Positions 22,473-30,211 of a DNA stretch of 35,583 nt are shown piece after piece. Source of the stretch: Acidimicrobiales bacterium (GTDB lineage Bacteria > Actinomycetota > Acidimicrobiia > Acidimicrobiales > Acidimicrobilacustridaceae). Below the pieces are notes generated by a model. The model was given only the letters and a program-made list of their open reading frames with translations. It was not told where the DNA came from and did not search any database. Position numbers and translations under genes: made by a program. The stretch is from NCBI GenBank assembly GCA_025456085.1, contig JALOLF010000028.1, positions 1 through 35,583 on the forward strand, read 5' to 3'. Within the stretch, counting starts at the first letter, position 1, and each line of letters begins with the position of its first letter.

Positions 22473-23156
22473 ATGGAGCTCGTCGAAGGACTGCGCACGA
22501 CGGGTGCGGTGCGGGAGTTCCTCCCCGACGCGGTTCCCGACCGCGTCGTGCACCGGCTGCTCGACACCGCCCGCTTCGCGCCCAACGGCGGCAACGCGCA
22601 GGCGTGGCGGGTGGTCGTGGTGCGGGACCCCGAGGTGCGGGCGACCCTGCGCGACCTCTACCTGCGAGGCTGGCACCTGTACCTCGCCCAGGTCATGGCC
22701 GGTCTGCGGCCGTGGGCGCCCATCACCGACCGCGCCGCAGAGGAGCGGGCCGTCGCGGAGGCGCGAGCGGCGACGGAACGGCCCGACCTGGGCGACTTCG
22801 CCGAGCACCTCGACGAGGTGCCCGTGCTGCTGGTGGTGCTGGTCGACCTGCGCAAGCTGGCGGCGGTGGACCGGGATCTGGACCGCTATTCGTTCGTGGG
22901 CGGTGCGTCGGTCTACCCGTTCGCCTGGTCGGTGCTGCTCGCCGCCCGGGCAGAGGGGCTCGGCGGCGTCCTGACCACCATGCACGTGCACTGCGAGGAC
23001 GAGGTCAAGGAGCTGTTGGGCGTGCCCGAGGAGTTCGCCCTGGCCGGCGTGCTCGCGTTGGGCCACCCGGTGCGCCAGCCGACTCGTCTGCGGCGGGAGC
23101 CGGTCGCGTCCTTCGCCACCCTCGACACGTTCGACGGGTCCGCGCTCGAGCCCTGA
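22473..23156 (+). CDS. Nitroreductase-family FMN oxidoreductase
   Basis: A 227-residue protein. GGAGGGG lies directly before a GTG-ATG pair at 22470/22473; either may start. The family N-terminal signature is RTTGAVREFLPDAVPDRVVHRLL followed by ARFAPNGGNAQAWRVVVVRD, the FMN-phosphate binding region, at about residues 8-50. GGASVYPFAWSVLLAARAEGLGG near residues 150-170 is the second conserved helix. VLALGHP near the C-terminus is also typical. The enzyme uses NAD(P)H and FMN to reduce nitro groups, quinones or enones; the natural substrate is not known. It follows the DinB gene by 72 bp and ends just before an 8-bp-stem hairpin shared with the convergent AraC-type gene. Confidence 0.92.
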   Translation: MELVEGLRTTGAVREFLPDAVPDRVVHRLLDTARFAPNGGNAQAWRVVVVRDPEVRATLRDLYLRGWHLYLAQVMAGLRPWAPITDRAAEERAVAEARAATERPDLGDFAEHLDEVPVLLVVLVDLRKLAAVDRDLDRYSFVGGASVYPFAWSVLLAARAEGLGGVLTTMHVHCEDEVKELLGVPEEFALAGVLALGHPVRQPTRLRREPVASFATLDTFDGSALEP

Positions 23157-23159
23157 CAG

Positions 23160-23180
23160 GGACGACCGGGGCGGTCGTCC
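23160..23180. terminator. Strong hairpin between convergent genes
   Basis: GGACGACC pairs perfectly with GGTCGTCC around a 5-nt GGGGC loop, 3 bp after the nitroreductase stop and 41 bp beyond the AraC-type stop. It has no T-tract, as in many GC-rich genomes, but symmetry and position suit a bidirectional terminator. Confidence 0.6.
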
Positions 23181-23221
23181 GGGTCGGGATGGGGAGGATC
23201 ACCCCGGGACCCGCTCGGCCG

Positions 23222-24241
23222 TCAGGCCAGGCGGGTGGGCGCGCACCCCGTCCACTGCTTGAAGGCACGGGAGAAGGCGGCGGTGTCGCGGAAGCCGAGC
23301 AGGCCGGCCGTCTCGGTGACCGACCGACCTTGACGGAGGTGACCGAGCGCGACGTCGCGACGGACCTCCTGCAGCAGGGCGCGGTACGAGGTGCCCTCGC
23401 AGGTGAGTGCGCGCTGCAGGCTCCGACTGCTGAGGTGGAGCACCCGTGCCACGTCGGCGAGGTGCGGCTCGCCCTCGGGCAGGCGGGGCCGCAGGGTGGC
23501 GCGGACCTGTTCGGCGGTGGTGGGGTGCTCGATGTGGGCGAGGTAGGTGATGAGCGCGTCGTCGCTCAGGCGGGCGAGCTCGTCGCTGCCCCCGGAGATG
23601 GGGCGCTGCGCCACCGCTCGGTCGAAGGCGAGGGCCACGTGTCCGGCCTCGAACTGCACGGTGCAGCCGAAGAAGTCCGCGAAGCGCCCGGCTGCCGGGG
23701 GTGGCGGTGCGGGTCGTTCCAGCAGCACCCGGGTCGGGTCGGTCTCGCGGCCGAGCAGGAACCGGGCGCTGCGCACCAGCGTCGCGACGATGGCGTCGAT
23801 CGCCTCGTCGGCGGGTCGGGCGGCTCCGGGGCGCCGTCCGATGACCACGACCACCTCGTCGGCCAGTGTCTCGACCCGGGCATCCGCAACGTCGGCGGTG
23901 ACCCGGCAGTAGCGGGCGACCCGATCGAGCGCGTCGGCGAGGCACTCGCTGGCCAGGAAGGCCTGCCCCAGCGCCTGGAAGGTGGTCGGCCGCACGTGGC
24001 GCGACACCTCCAGGCCGAAGGCCGGGTCACCGGTCGCTTCGACGGCGAGCTCCCACAGCCGGGTGGTCGCCCGCAGCGGGATCCGCCGTGTGGGACAAGC
24101 CAGGGCGTCGGCCGGGATCCCGGCGCGGGCGGCCAGCGCCGTGCCGTCGAGCCCGCGGCTGTCGAGGGCGCGCAGCACCGTGCCGGTCCATGCCGTCAGC
24201 ACGGTGCCTTCGAACGCGACGGTCCCCGCGTCGGTGCCCAC
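23222..24241 (-). CDS. AraC-family regulator (Arabinose_bd/OruR-type)
   Basis: A 339-residue regulator from GTG 24241, which has TACCGT 6 nt upstream and no Shine-Dalgarno. Residues about 20-210 form the ligand-binding region of the PF12625 type, with the typical LWELAVEATGDPAFGLEVSRHVRPTTF and ALGQAFLASECLADAL stretches. The C-terminal 100 residues are the two-helix-turn-helix AraC domain: VARVLHLSSRSLQRAL and VTETAGLLGFRDTAAFSRAFKQWTG. Regulators of this group often sense aromatic, hydroxy-fatty or ornithine-type molecules and activate an adjacent gene. The divergent alpha/beta hydrolase, 159 bp away, is the obvious candidate target (inference). The ligand is unknown. Confidence 0.9.
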   Translation of the reverse strand: MGTDAGTVAFEGTVLTAWTGTVLRALDSRGLDGTALAARAGIPADALACPTRRIPLRATTRLWELAVEATGDPAFGLEVSRHVRPTTFQALGQAFLASECLADALDRVARYCRVTADVADARVETLADEVVVVIGRRPGAARPADEAIDAIVATLVRSARFLLGRETDPTRVLLERPAPPPPAAGRFADFFGCTVQFEAGHVALAFDRAVAQRPISGGSDELARLSDDALITYLAHIEHPTTAEQVRATLRPRLPEGEPHLADVARVLHLSSRSLQRALTCEGTSYRALLQEVRRDVALGHLRQGRSVTETAGLLGFRDTAAFSRAFKQWTGCAPTRLA

Positions 24242-24247
24242 GCCAGG

Positions 24248-24253
24248 ACGGTA
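24248..24253 (-). promoter_or_regulatory. Candidate leaderless -10 box of the AraC-type gene
   Basis: TACCGT on the coding strand, then 6 nt, then GTG 24241. Confidence 0.4.
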
Positions 24254-24298
24254 CCCGCTGGCCCGAAGGCGTATCAGGTCAAGGGGTTGGCGCCGGTC

Positions 24299-24323
24299 GC
24301 GCGGCCTGCAGGAGTGGCCGCGC
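24299..24323 (+). other. GC-rich hairpin in the AraC/hydrolase divergent region
   Basis: GCGCGGCC pairs perfectly with GGCCGCGC around a 9-nt loop (TGCAGGAGT). It lies 78 bp before the hydrolase ATG, so it may be in the 5' leader of that mRNA or be an operator. No function is assigned. Confidence 0.3.
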
Positions 24324-24400
24324 CGAAGATGCACGCAGGGCAGCGAGTGGCCCTCGGACGGCCCGAGCGGGCAACATCGGTGGACCACACGGAGGTAGGG

Positions 24401-25756
24401 ATGGCCAAGAGCGAAGCTCGAGCACTCGCCGAGGTGGCGACGGAGTCCTCGACGTTCGGGGCCCGCAGCGTGCAGCACGTGCACCGTTCCATCGCCGGTC
24501 GCGTCTGGCGGGTCGCCGGCCCGGTGGCCGCACCGGTGCGCGTCTTCCACGATCCGATCTCGGCCGTCGTGCACACCTCGGTGCGCGTCGGCCTGCACGT
24601 CGGTGGTACCGCCGCCGGGCTCGCCCTCGGTGCGGCCAGCCACCTCGCAGGCTGGGGACCGGTGTCGGACACGCCGACCGGGGACTTCACGATCGGGGTG
24701 CTGAACGGGTTCGCGGGCGATCGGCTCCACCGGGTCGCCAGCCCGCTGGCCTTCGAGCTGTCGCTGCGCCACGAGGGTCGCACGATCGACCCCGACCGCC
24801 TCGGTGAGGCCCTCCCGACGGCAGGTGGTGACGTGGTCGTGTTCCTGCACGGCCTCGTCGAGACCGACCGCTCCTGGACGTGGGGCTCGGAGCGCTACCA
24901 CGGTCGGCCGGGGGTGTCCTTCGGGTCCCGTCTGGCCGACGACCTCGGCATGACGCCGCTGTACGTGCGCTACAACACGGGTCGACGGGTGGGCGAGAAC
25001 GGGGCGGAGCTCGACCAGCTGCTCGAGGCCGTGGTCGGGGCCTGGCCCGTGCCCGTCGAACGACTCACGCTGGTGGGGCACTCGATGGGTGGTCTGGTCG
25101 TGCGGAGTGCGCTGCACCGGGGCGAGGCGCGCGGCGCGGCCTGGACCGATTCGGTCCGCCAGGCGGTGTACCTGGGCACGCCGCACCTGGGTGCGCCCCT
25201 GGCCCGTGGCGTCCACCACCTCGGTCAGGCGCTGGGCTCGCTGCCCGAGACCCGACCCTTCGCCCGGGTGCTGCACCGACCGGGGACCGGGATCGACGAC
25301 CTGCGGCACGGCACCGTGTGGGCCGGTGACGACGAGGGCGACCCCGACCGGTGGTTCGTGGGGGACCTGCACGAGCTGCCGCTCGCGGCGAGCTGTCGCC
25401 ACAACGCCCTGGCGGTGTGCCTGTCGGAGCGTCCCGAGTCGTTGTCGGGTCGCCTCGTGGGCGATCTGCTGGTCGAGACCACCAGTGCCACGGGGCGCGG
25501 TCGAGGCGACCGTCGGATCGCGTTCGACCCGCAGGACTGTGCCGCCGTCGGCGGGCTGAGCCACTTCGCGCTGTTGAACCACCCGACGGTCTACGACCAG
25601 CTCCTGGCCTGGCTCGCACGGGATCCGGTCCGGTCCGTCGCCGCGACCGGTCCCGGGAACCCGTCAGACCCGACCGACCAGCCACAGGACGGCGACCACG
25701 CTCAGGGCCACGACGGCGACGAGGACGAGCACCAGCAGCCGTTGGCCGGCACGTGA
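24401..25756 (+). CDS. Alpha/beta hydrolase, PGAP1/lipase-like
   Basis: A 451-residue protein from ATG 24401, preceded by GGAGG. Residues about 40-90 are Val/Ala/Gly-rich and amphipathic, with no clear signal peptide. The hydrolase part starts at VVVFLHGLVETDRSW (oxyanion HG) near residue 150. The nucleophile elbow GHSMGGLVVRSA puts Ser228 in place, and VYLGTPHLGAPLARG is typical of PGAP1-like lipases. His388 or His394 in LSHFALLNHPTVY is the likely catalytic histidine. Probably an esterase or lipase on membrane lipids. The last 30 residues, an Asp/His/Gln-rich tail, overlap the end of the Tim44-like gene on the other strand. Divergent from the AraC-type regulator. Confidence 0.85.
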   Translation: MAKSEARALAEVATESSTFGARSVQHVHRSIAGRVWRVAGPVAAPVRVFHDPISAVVHTSVRVGLHVGGTAAGLALGAASHLAGWGPVSDTPTGDFTIGVLNGFAGDRLHRVASPLAFELSLRHEGRTIDPDRLGEALPTAGGDVVVFLHGLVETDRSWTWGSERYHGRPGVSFGSRLADDLGMTPLYVRYNTGRRVGENGAELDQLLEAVVGAWPVPVERLTLVGHSMGGLVVRSALHRGEARGAAWTDSVRQAVYLGTPHLGAPLARGVHHLGQALGSLPETRPFARVLHRPGTGIDDLRHGTVWAGDDEGDPDRWFVGDLHELPLAASCRHNALAVCLSERPESLSGRLVGDLLVETTSATGRGRGDRRIAFDPQDCAAVGGLSHFALLNHPTVYDQLLAWLARDPVRSVAATGPGNPSDPTDQPQDGDHAQGHDGDEDEHQQPLAGT

Positions 25757-26935
25757 CTGCAGCAGGTCGATGACGACCGGGTGGGTCACCAGGGTGTCGG
25801 GCCGGTAGGCGTTCGCCACCCGCCAGTCGCCGGCCACACCGCGGAGGTGGGTCGAGCAGTGGCGGCAGTCGCCGTCCTCGTCGAGGTCGATCGCCGCGCC
25901 GCACACCGGACAGCGCGTGGGTGGCCGAGCGGCCGCAGGGTCCGCCGGCGCCGGGCGCTCGAACACCCAGTCCTCGGCGATGTCGCCGCTGTCGATCGTG
26001 GCCACGAACCGGATCGTGACCACGTCGAGCGCGCCCCGCTGGACATCCACGACGGTGGCCTCGACGAGCGTGCGGATGTGCTGGTCCCAGGCGAGGTCGT
26101 CGGGATCGCCCGCCAGGTGGTCGCGCATCCGTGCCGTCAGCACGCCCTCGACGGCGGCCAGGTCACCGCCCGCCGTCGCCAGGTGGACGCGCTGGTAGAC
26201 CGATTGGGCGAAGCGGACCAGCTCGTCGACGGGGATGTCCTCGCCGAGCGCCACCAGGGGGCCGGGAGTTGGGACCGGCTCGATCCGGCGAGGTGGGCGG
26301 ATGGCCGAGACCCGCCACGGGCCGGGTCGGCCCGGCAGCGCGGCGCCGCAGTAGCGGCAGGTGTCGGTCTCCTCGAGCGCCAGTGCCGCTCCACACGATC
26401 CGCAGCCGAAGGAGCCGGCCTCGACGAGGCGGTCGGCGACGGGCCCCGAGCCGAGGTGTCGGTGGAGCTGCCCGTCGTCGCCGCGGACGGTCTCCGTCGC
26501 TGCTCGCCGCTCGAACGTCCAGTCGTCGACGCGGTCGCGGCCGTCGACGTGGACGCCGAACCGGACGGTGATCACATCGGTGGCGCCGTGTGACGCGTCG
26601 ATGACGACCTCGTGGTCGTAGCGCTCGACGGGTGACCGCCACCCGGTCCGACCGACGAAGCCGGCGATGTCGCGCCGCGCCCCGCCCGTCAGGAGATCCG
26701 CGACGTCACCCAGGTCGTCGGTATCGGCCGTGGCGCCGGTGTGGGCTGCTCGGGTCGACGCGTCCCCGGCAGTGGAGCCCTTCCGGGCGACGACGGCGGC
26801 GTGGACGACGCCGTGCGCAGCGCGGGCCTGCTCGAGGAACGCGTCGACGTCGAAGGCCGGATCGGACGCGCTGATGACCCGGATGCCGGGGACCTCGGGC
26901 CCGTCGGGGACGACCGTTCCTCCGTAGACGAACAT
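25664..26935 (-). CDS. Tandem Tim44-like/zinc-ribbon protein with C-terminal membrane anchor
   Basis: A 423-residue protein from ATG 26935 with a visible internal duplication. Each unit has a helical start (DVDAFLEQARAAHGVVHAA near 29-47; PVDELVRFAQSVYQRVHLA near 235-253), a beta stretch (DVITVRF...DDWTFER; DVVTIRF...EDWVFER), a four-cysteine zinc ribbon, and a closing WRVSAIRP or WRVANAYRP. Zinc cysteines are 178/181 with 193/196, and 342/345 with 357/360. The helix-beta part resembles the Tim44-like domain, which binds membranes or partner proteins. A single hydrophobic helix at about 398-420 ends the protein, so it is tail-anchored with the repeats in the cytosol. Second gene of an operon with the DUF2786 gene (14-bp gap). 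Function unknown. Confidence 0.75.
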   Translation of the reverse strand: MFVYGGTVVPDGPEVPGIRVISASDPAFDVDAFLEQARAAHGVVHAAVVARKGSTAGDASTRAAHTGATADTDDLGDVADLLTGGARRDIAGFVGRTGWRSPVERYDHEVVIDASHGATDVITVRFGVHVDGRDRVDDWTFERRAATETVRGDDGQLHRHLGSGPVADRLVEAGSFGCGSCGAALALEETDTCRYCGAALPGRPGPWRVSAIRPPRRIEPVPTPGPLVALGEDIPVDELVRFAQSVYQRVHLATAGGDLAAVEGVLTARMRDHLAGDPDDLAWDQHIRTLVEATVVDVQRGALDVVTIRFVATIDSGDIAEDWVFERPAPADPAAARPPTRCPVCGAAIDLDEDGDCRHCSTHLRGVAGDWRVANAYRPDTLVTHPVVIDLLQSRAGQRLLVLVLVAVVALSVVAVLWLVGRV

Positions 26936-26949
26936 CGACGGTCATCGTG

Positions 26950-28248
26950 TCACCCCCGGGGGAGGGGCGCCCCGGCGGACAGGTCGGCGCGGTCGGCGGC
27001 GAGCCAACCAGCGGCCGCTCCGGCCGAGTCGCTCACGCGCATGGTCATCGACCCGAGGTCGGGGAAGCGACGGGCGATCTCCTCGTCGACGCGGTCCCGT
27101 CGATCGACGACGACCGGGAGCAGATCCCGGCCGTGTTCGGCCGAGGCGTCTGCCACCGCGGTGGCGGCGGCCTCCCGCAGACGTTCGCCGATGCGGAACC
27201 CGAAGGCCACGAGGAACGACTGGCGGAACGATCGGCTCCGGTCCTGGCGGTGCCGGGACCGTCTGCCGGCGTCCAGCATCGCCGCCGATGCCTGGACGAG
27301 CAACGAGGTGAACAGCAGGTCCGTGGTGTCGAGGTTCGGATCGAAGCCGTAGACGGTGGCGAAGCCGAGCCCGCTCGACCAGATGGCCCGACAGTCGTTG
27401 GCATCGGCGACCTCCGACAGCAGGGCGTACTTCGCCTTGGCGTAGGGGTCGTCGATGGTCACCCGAAGGCCGGTGGGCGCGTCGCCCCGGGTCCGTTCGT
27501 CGAGCATGGCCCGGTCGATGCTGAGGCGCGTCATGAGCTGCTGGGCCTTCGCGGTGAAGGCCTCGGCCTCGGCCGGGAACGTGGTCGACTCGGCCTTGGC
27601 CAGCAACGCCCGCACCCGCTGGAGCGACTGCTCGTCGACCTCGCCGGTGACACGGCGGGTGGTGCGTCGGGGACCGGTGCCCCAGCGGTCGGGCGGGTCG
27701 AGGAGCAGCTCGAGGTCGGGGAGGGCCTGCAGCCGGTGGTGGAGCAGGAGGCACTGCCCGAGCGCGAACCGCGAGGTGAGGTCATGGCGTGACGCCCACG
27801 CCAACAGGAGCTCCCCCGGGGCCCGGCGATCGGTGCGGGCCGGCGGGGCGGGAACCTGCGCCATCCACCGGGGGTCGGCAGCCGGGTCGTGACGGTACCG
27901 CCGGGCGTCGATCCCCACGAGCACCTCGGTCAACCGGACCAGCGCGCTCGAGCGGCCCCGGTCGACCGCTCGGGGGAGATGCGCCGGCTGCCAGCCACGG
28001 TTCCAGAGCGTGGCCACCTGTCGGGCCAGGACGTCGGCCACCACCTCGGAGACGAGGTCGGGCCGGGCATCCCACTGCTCGACGAGGGCGTCGACGTCGG
28101 GGTGGGTCCCGGTGACGTGGCGTGTCGTGAGCGCTGTGCTGACGTCGGCGAACCGGCGGGCGATGGTGGCGCGGTCCCACCTGCGGTCGGGACGCACCGT
28201 CGGATCGGTGGCAGGCGGGAAGAGGTCGTCGAGACGGAGATCGGTCAT
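26950..28248 (-). CDS. DUF2786-domain protein
   Basis: A 432-residue protein from ATG 28248. The DUF2786 core lies at about residues 207-250: RVRALLAKAESTTFPAEAEAFTAKAQQLM, the recognised signature. It is followed by about 170 residues that keep a predicted mostly helical pattern with SFRQSFLVAFGFRIGERLREA. The N-terminal half (1-200) has no domain I recognise. DUF2786 proteins occur in actinobacteria and phages and have no assigned activity. The Tim44-like zinc-ribbon gene follows 14 bp later, so the two are probably co-transcribed and may act together. The 133-bp gap upstream shows no clear promoter. There is no phage gene nearby, so a phage origin is not supported. Confidence 0.8.
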   Translation of the reverse strand: MTDLRLDDLFPPATDPTVRPDRRWDRATIARRFADVSTALTTRHVTGTHPDVDALVEQWDARPDLVSEVVADVLARQVATLWNRGWQPAHLPRAVDRGRSSALVRLTEVLVGIDARRYRHDPAADPRWMAQVPAPPARTDRRAPGELLLAWASRHDLTSRFALGQCLLLHHRLQALPDLELLLDPPDRWGTGPRRTTRRVTGEVDEQSLQRVRALLAKAESTTFPAEAEAFTAKAQQLMTRLSIDRAMLDERTRGDAPTGLRVTIDDPYAKAKYALLSEVADANDCRAIWSSGLGFATVYGFDPNLDTTDLLFTSLLVQASAAMLDAGRRSRHRQDRSRSFRQSFLVAFGFRIGERLREAAATAVADASAEHGRDLLPVVVDRRDRVDEEIARRFPDLGSMTMRVSDSAGAAAGWLAADRADLSAGAPLPRG

Positions 28249-28381
28249 GGCACACCCTGGAGGTCGTCGCGGAGCTACGAGGTGGCCGCTCGGTGGGCCA
28301 CGACACCCGGGCCTCCATCTTGGTCGGGGGGTGTGACATCGTCGGCGTGGCCGCGGCCCCCGGGTCCCGACGACGGACGGG

Positions 28382-28840
28382 TCACGAGCCGCCGAGCTGC
28401 GCGAACAGGCCGGCGTAGTCCACGAAGTGGACGTCCTCGACGACCCTGCCCAGCTCGTCGATGGTGGTGAAGGTCGCGCCCTCCAGCCGGAGGGATCGAC
28501 CGCTGGCCGCCAGGCCGAGGAGCTCGCCGTCGTGGGTGCCGGTCATGCGCCAGCGGTCGGCGTGGCGCGGCCCGTCGATGAGCAGCACCAGGCGTTCGAG
28601 GCGGAAGTCGCTGAACGCGTCGAGCAGCATGCGGGCCCGGTCCCGCACCGGCCCCGGCCCGATCTCCCACGTGTCGGACCCGGCGTCACGCACCCGGGCG
28701 TCCTCGGTGAACACGGCGGCCACGGCGTCGGCGTCGTGGGCGTTCCAGGCCTCGTACGTGGCGTCGCTGACCCGCCAGGTGAGCCCGATCCAGTCGGGTC
28801 CGGCGGTGGCAGCGGTGGGTCCGTCGTCCACGGTGCTCAC
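28382..28840 (-). CDS. SnoaL-like (NTF2-fold) protein
   Basis: A 152-residue protein. GTG 28840 is chosen because it lies 5 bp after the stop of the preceding gene, which suits translational coupling; GTG 28831 is a close alternative. The sequence follows SnoaL/NTF2-like proteins: TYEAWNAHDADAVAAVFTEDARVRDAG near the front, then RARMLLDAFSDFRLERLVLL, RWRMTGTHDGELLGL and a closing VVEDVHFVDYAGLFAQLG. Members are small cone-shaped enzymes or binding proteins, for instance ketosteroid isomerase and polyketide cyclases. A pairing with the EthD-like gene upstream is consistent with a small catabolic or tailoring step, but the substrate is unknown. Confidence 0.8.
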   Translation of the reverse strand: MSTVDDGPTAATAGPDWIGLTWRVSDATYEAWNAHDADAVAAVFTEDARVRDAGSDTWEIGPGPVRDRARMLLDAFSDFRLERLVLLIDGPRHADRWRMTGTHDGELLGLAASGRSLRLEGATFTTIDELGRVVEDVHFVDYAGLFAQLGGS

Positions 28841-28845
28841 CGACG

Positions 28846-29568
28846 TCAGGACGCTGCGGGCACGGCCCGCATGACGTAGCGGCTGGTCGGCACGACGTCG
28901 AGGGTCGCGTAGTCGAGGAAGCGCTGGGTGCTGACCATCATCTGCTGCATGTGCGCGGCCAGCCGGTCTTCGTCGTCCACGGCGTCGAAGAACACGTGGG
29001 GTTCGGTCATGGCCCCGGCCGGGAAGCCCTCCTCGACGATCCCGCTCCACGGCGGCGCACCCTCCGTCAGGACCCGGGCCACCACGTTCTGCACGTACAG
29101 GAAGGTGTCCTGGGTGTCGATGGCCACCTGGGTGTGGCTGTTGAGCCAGACGTCGAGCCAGTCGGCCACGGCCTGGTCGGGTGGGCGATGCAGGAACGCC
29201 ACCTGGGCCATGCCGTCGGTGCGGGTACCCGCCGCCGCCGGGAAGCGGGTGTTGGGGATGGGCACGGACTCCGTGACGAGGTAGGCGGCCATCGAGTCGC
29301 CCACCTCCGAAAGGGCGTCGTCGACCGGTTGGCGGAACCGGTGCACGGCGCTGTCGAGCCACACCGACACGATGGCGTCAGCCGGGCGGCCCGAGCCGTC
29401 CATGCGCAGGGCGGCTGCCGGCGCCACGTCGTCGTCGGCCACGTTGACCTGCACGCCATGGGCGCCGAGCGCCAGCAGCTGCTCGGTCGTGTCCCCGCAC
29501 AGGCGGTCACGGAGGCTGGCGATGTCGGACCCCGTCGGTGTCACGAGCGTGTAGATGACCTTCTCCAT
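28846..29568 (-). CDS. EthD-like (dimeric alpha/beta-barrel) protein
   Basis: A 240-residue protein from ATG 29568, which has TAGCGT 8 nt upstream and no Shine-Dalgarno. It begins MEKVIYTLVTP and contains two related halves; the second starts around MAQVAFLHRPPDQAVADWLDVWLNSHTQVAI, the EthD-like strand-helix pattern with a conserved His. TEPHVFFDAVDDEDRLAAHMQQM and LDYATLDVVPTSRYVM near the end are typical of actinobacterial EthD-domain proteins. EthD was named from an ETBE-degradation cluster; the fold resembles ferredoxin-like dimeric barrels used in oxidation of small ethers and polyketides. Co-translated with the SnoaL-like gene. Reaction unknown. Confidence 0.72.
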   Translation of the reverse strand: MEKVIYTLVTPTGSDIASLRDRLCGDTTEQLLALGAHGVQVNVADDDVAPAAALRMDGSGRPADAIVSVWLDSAVHRFRQPVDDALSEVGDSMAAYLVTESVPIPNTRFPAAAGTRTDGMAQVAFLHRPPDQAVADWLDVWLNSHTQVAIDTQDTFLYVQNVVARVLTEGAPPWSGIVEEGFPAGAMTEPHVFFDAVDDEDRLAAHMQQMMVSTQRFLDYATLDVVPTSRYVMRAVPAAS

Positions 29569-29576
29569 GGCGCGAG

Positions 29577-29582
29577 ACGCTA
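29577..29582 (-). promoter_or_regulatory. Candidate leaderless -10 box of the EthD-like gene
   Basis: TAGCGT on the coding strand, then 8 nt, then ATG 29568. Confidence 0.45.
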
Positions 29583-29631
29583 CAGGTGGCGGCGCTCGTC
29601 GGCCGCGTCGTCCTCGGGCAGGCTGGAGGCC

Positions 29632-30111
29632 ATGAGGGGTTCGACACCAGCGGTCGCGGTGCTCGTGCGGGCAGGTGTCAGCCATCGGCTGCACCGCTAC
29701 GACCACGACCCGGCCACCGCGTCCTACGGCGAGGAAGCGGCGACCGTGCTCGACGTCGACCCGGCCCGCGTCTTCAAGACCCTCGTCGCGGAGGTCGACG
29801 GTCGACCGGTGGTCGCCGTGGTCCCGGTGACCGGCCAGCTCGACCTGCGCGCGCTCGCCGCGGTCGTCGGCGGCAAGCGGGCCTGCCTGGCCGGAGTCGA
29901 CGACGCGCAACGGGCCACGGGCTACGTGGTCGGCGCCATCAGCCCGCTCGGTCAGAAGCGCCGCCTACCGGTGATCGTGGACCGGTCGGCCGGCGACCAC
30001 GACACGGTGTTCGTGAGCGCCGGCCGGCGGGGTCTGGAGGTCGAGCTCGCGCCGGGCGACCTGGTGACCGTGACCGGTGCGAGCATGGCCGTACTGGCTC
30101 GGACGAGGTGA
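29632..30111 (+). CDS. ybaK: YbaK/EbsC-type Cys-tRNA(Pro) deacylase
   Basis: A 159-residue protein from ATG 29632, with GGAGG just upstream (GGAGGCC-ATG). The family signature is seen as STPAVAVLVRAGVSHRLHRYDHD at the front, then VDPARVFKTLVAEVDG with the active-site Lys49, VVPVTGQLDLRALAAVVGGKRA, and GYVVGAISPLGQKRRLPVIVD. YbaK removes cysteine wrongly attached to tRNA(Pro) and is a trans-editing factor that acts with prolyl-tRNA synthetase. The length is normal and the sequence is complete. Divergent from the EthD-like gene with 63 bp between starts. Among related INS-domain editing proteins, the GQKRR motif favours YbaK over ProX. Confidence 0.93.
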   Translation: MRGSTPAVAVLVRAGVSHRLHRYDHDPATASYGEEAATVLDVDPARVFKTLVAEVDGRPVVAVVPVTGQLDLRALAAVVGGKRACLAGVDDAQRATGYVVGAISPLGQKRRLPVIVDRSAGDHDTVFVSAGRRGLEVELAPGDLVTVTGASMAVLARTR

Positions 30112-30162
30112 CGGGCCACCGCTCCTCGCCGCCTGGCGACGGCACGCCTGCGGGCCGGGCCG

Positions 30163-30168
30163 TATCGT
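30163..30168 (+). promoter_or_regulatory. Candidate -10 box of the sulfatase gene
   Basis: TATCGT (TANNNT form). Transcription would begin near 30176, leaving a leader of about 36 nt with the GAGAGGAG ribosome binding site before GTG 30212. Confidence 0.4.
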
Positions 30169-30211
30169 CGTCGCTGACCGCGGGTCGCCCCGACGAGAGG
30201 AGCCGTGCACC

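Noticed and set aside
26950-28248. DUF2786 gene as part of a prophage.
   Set aside because: No integrase, terminase or structural phage gene, and no att-like repeat, lies anywhere in the window.
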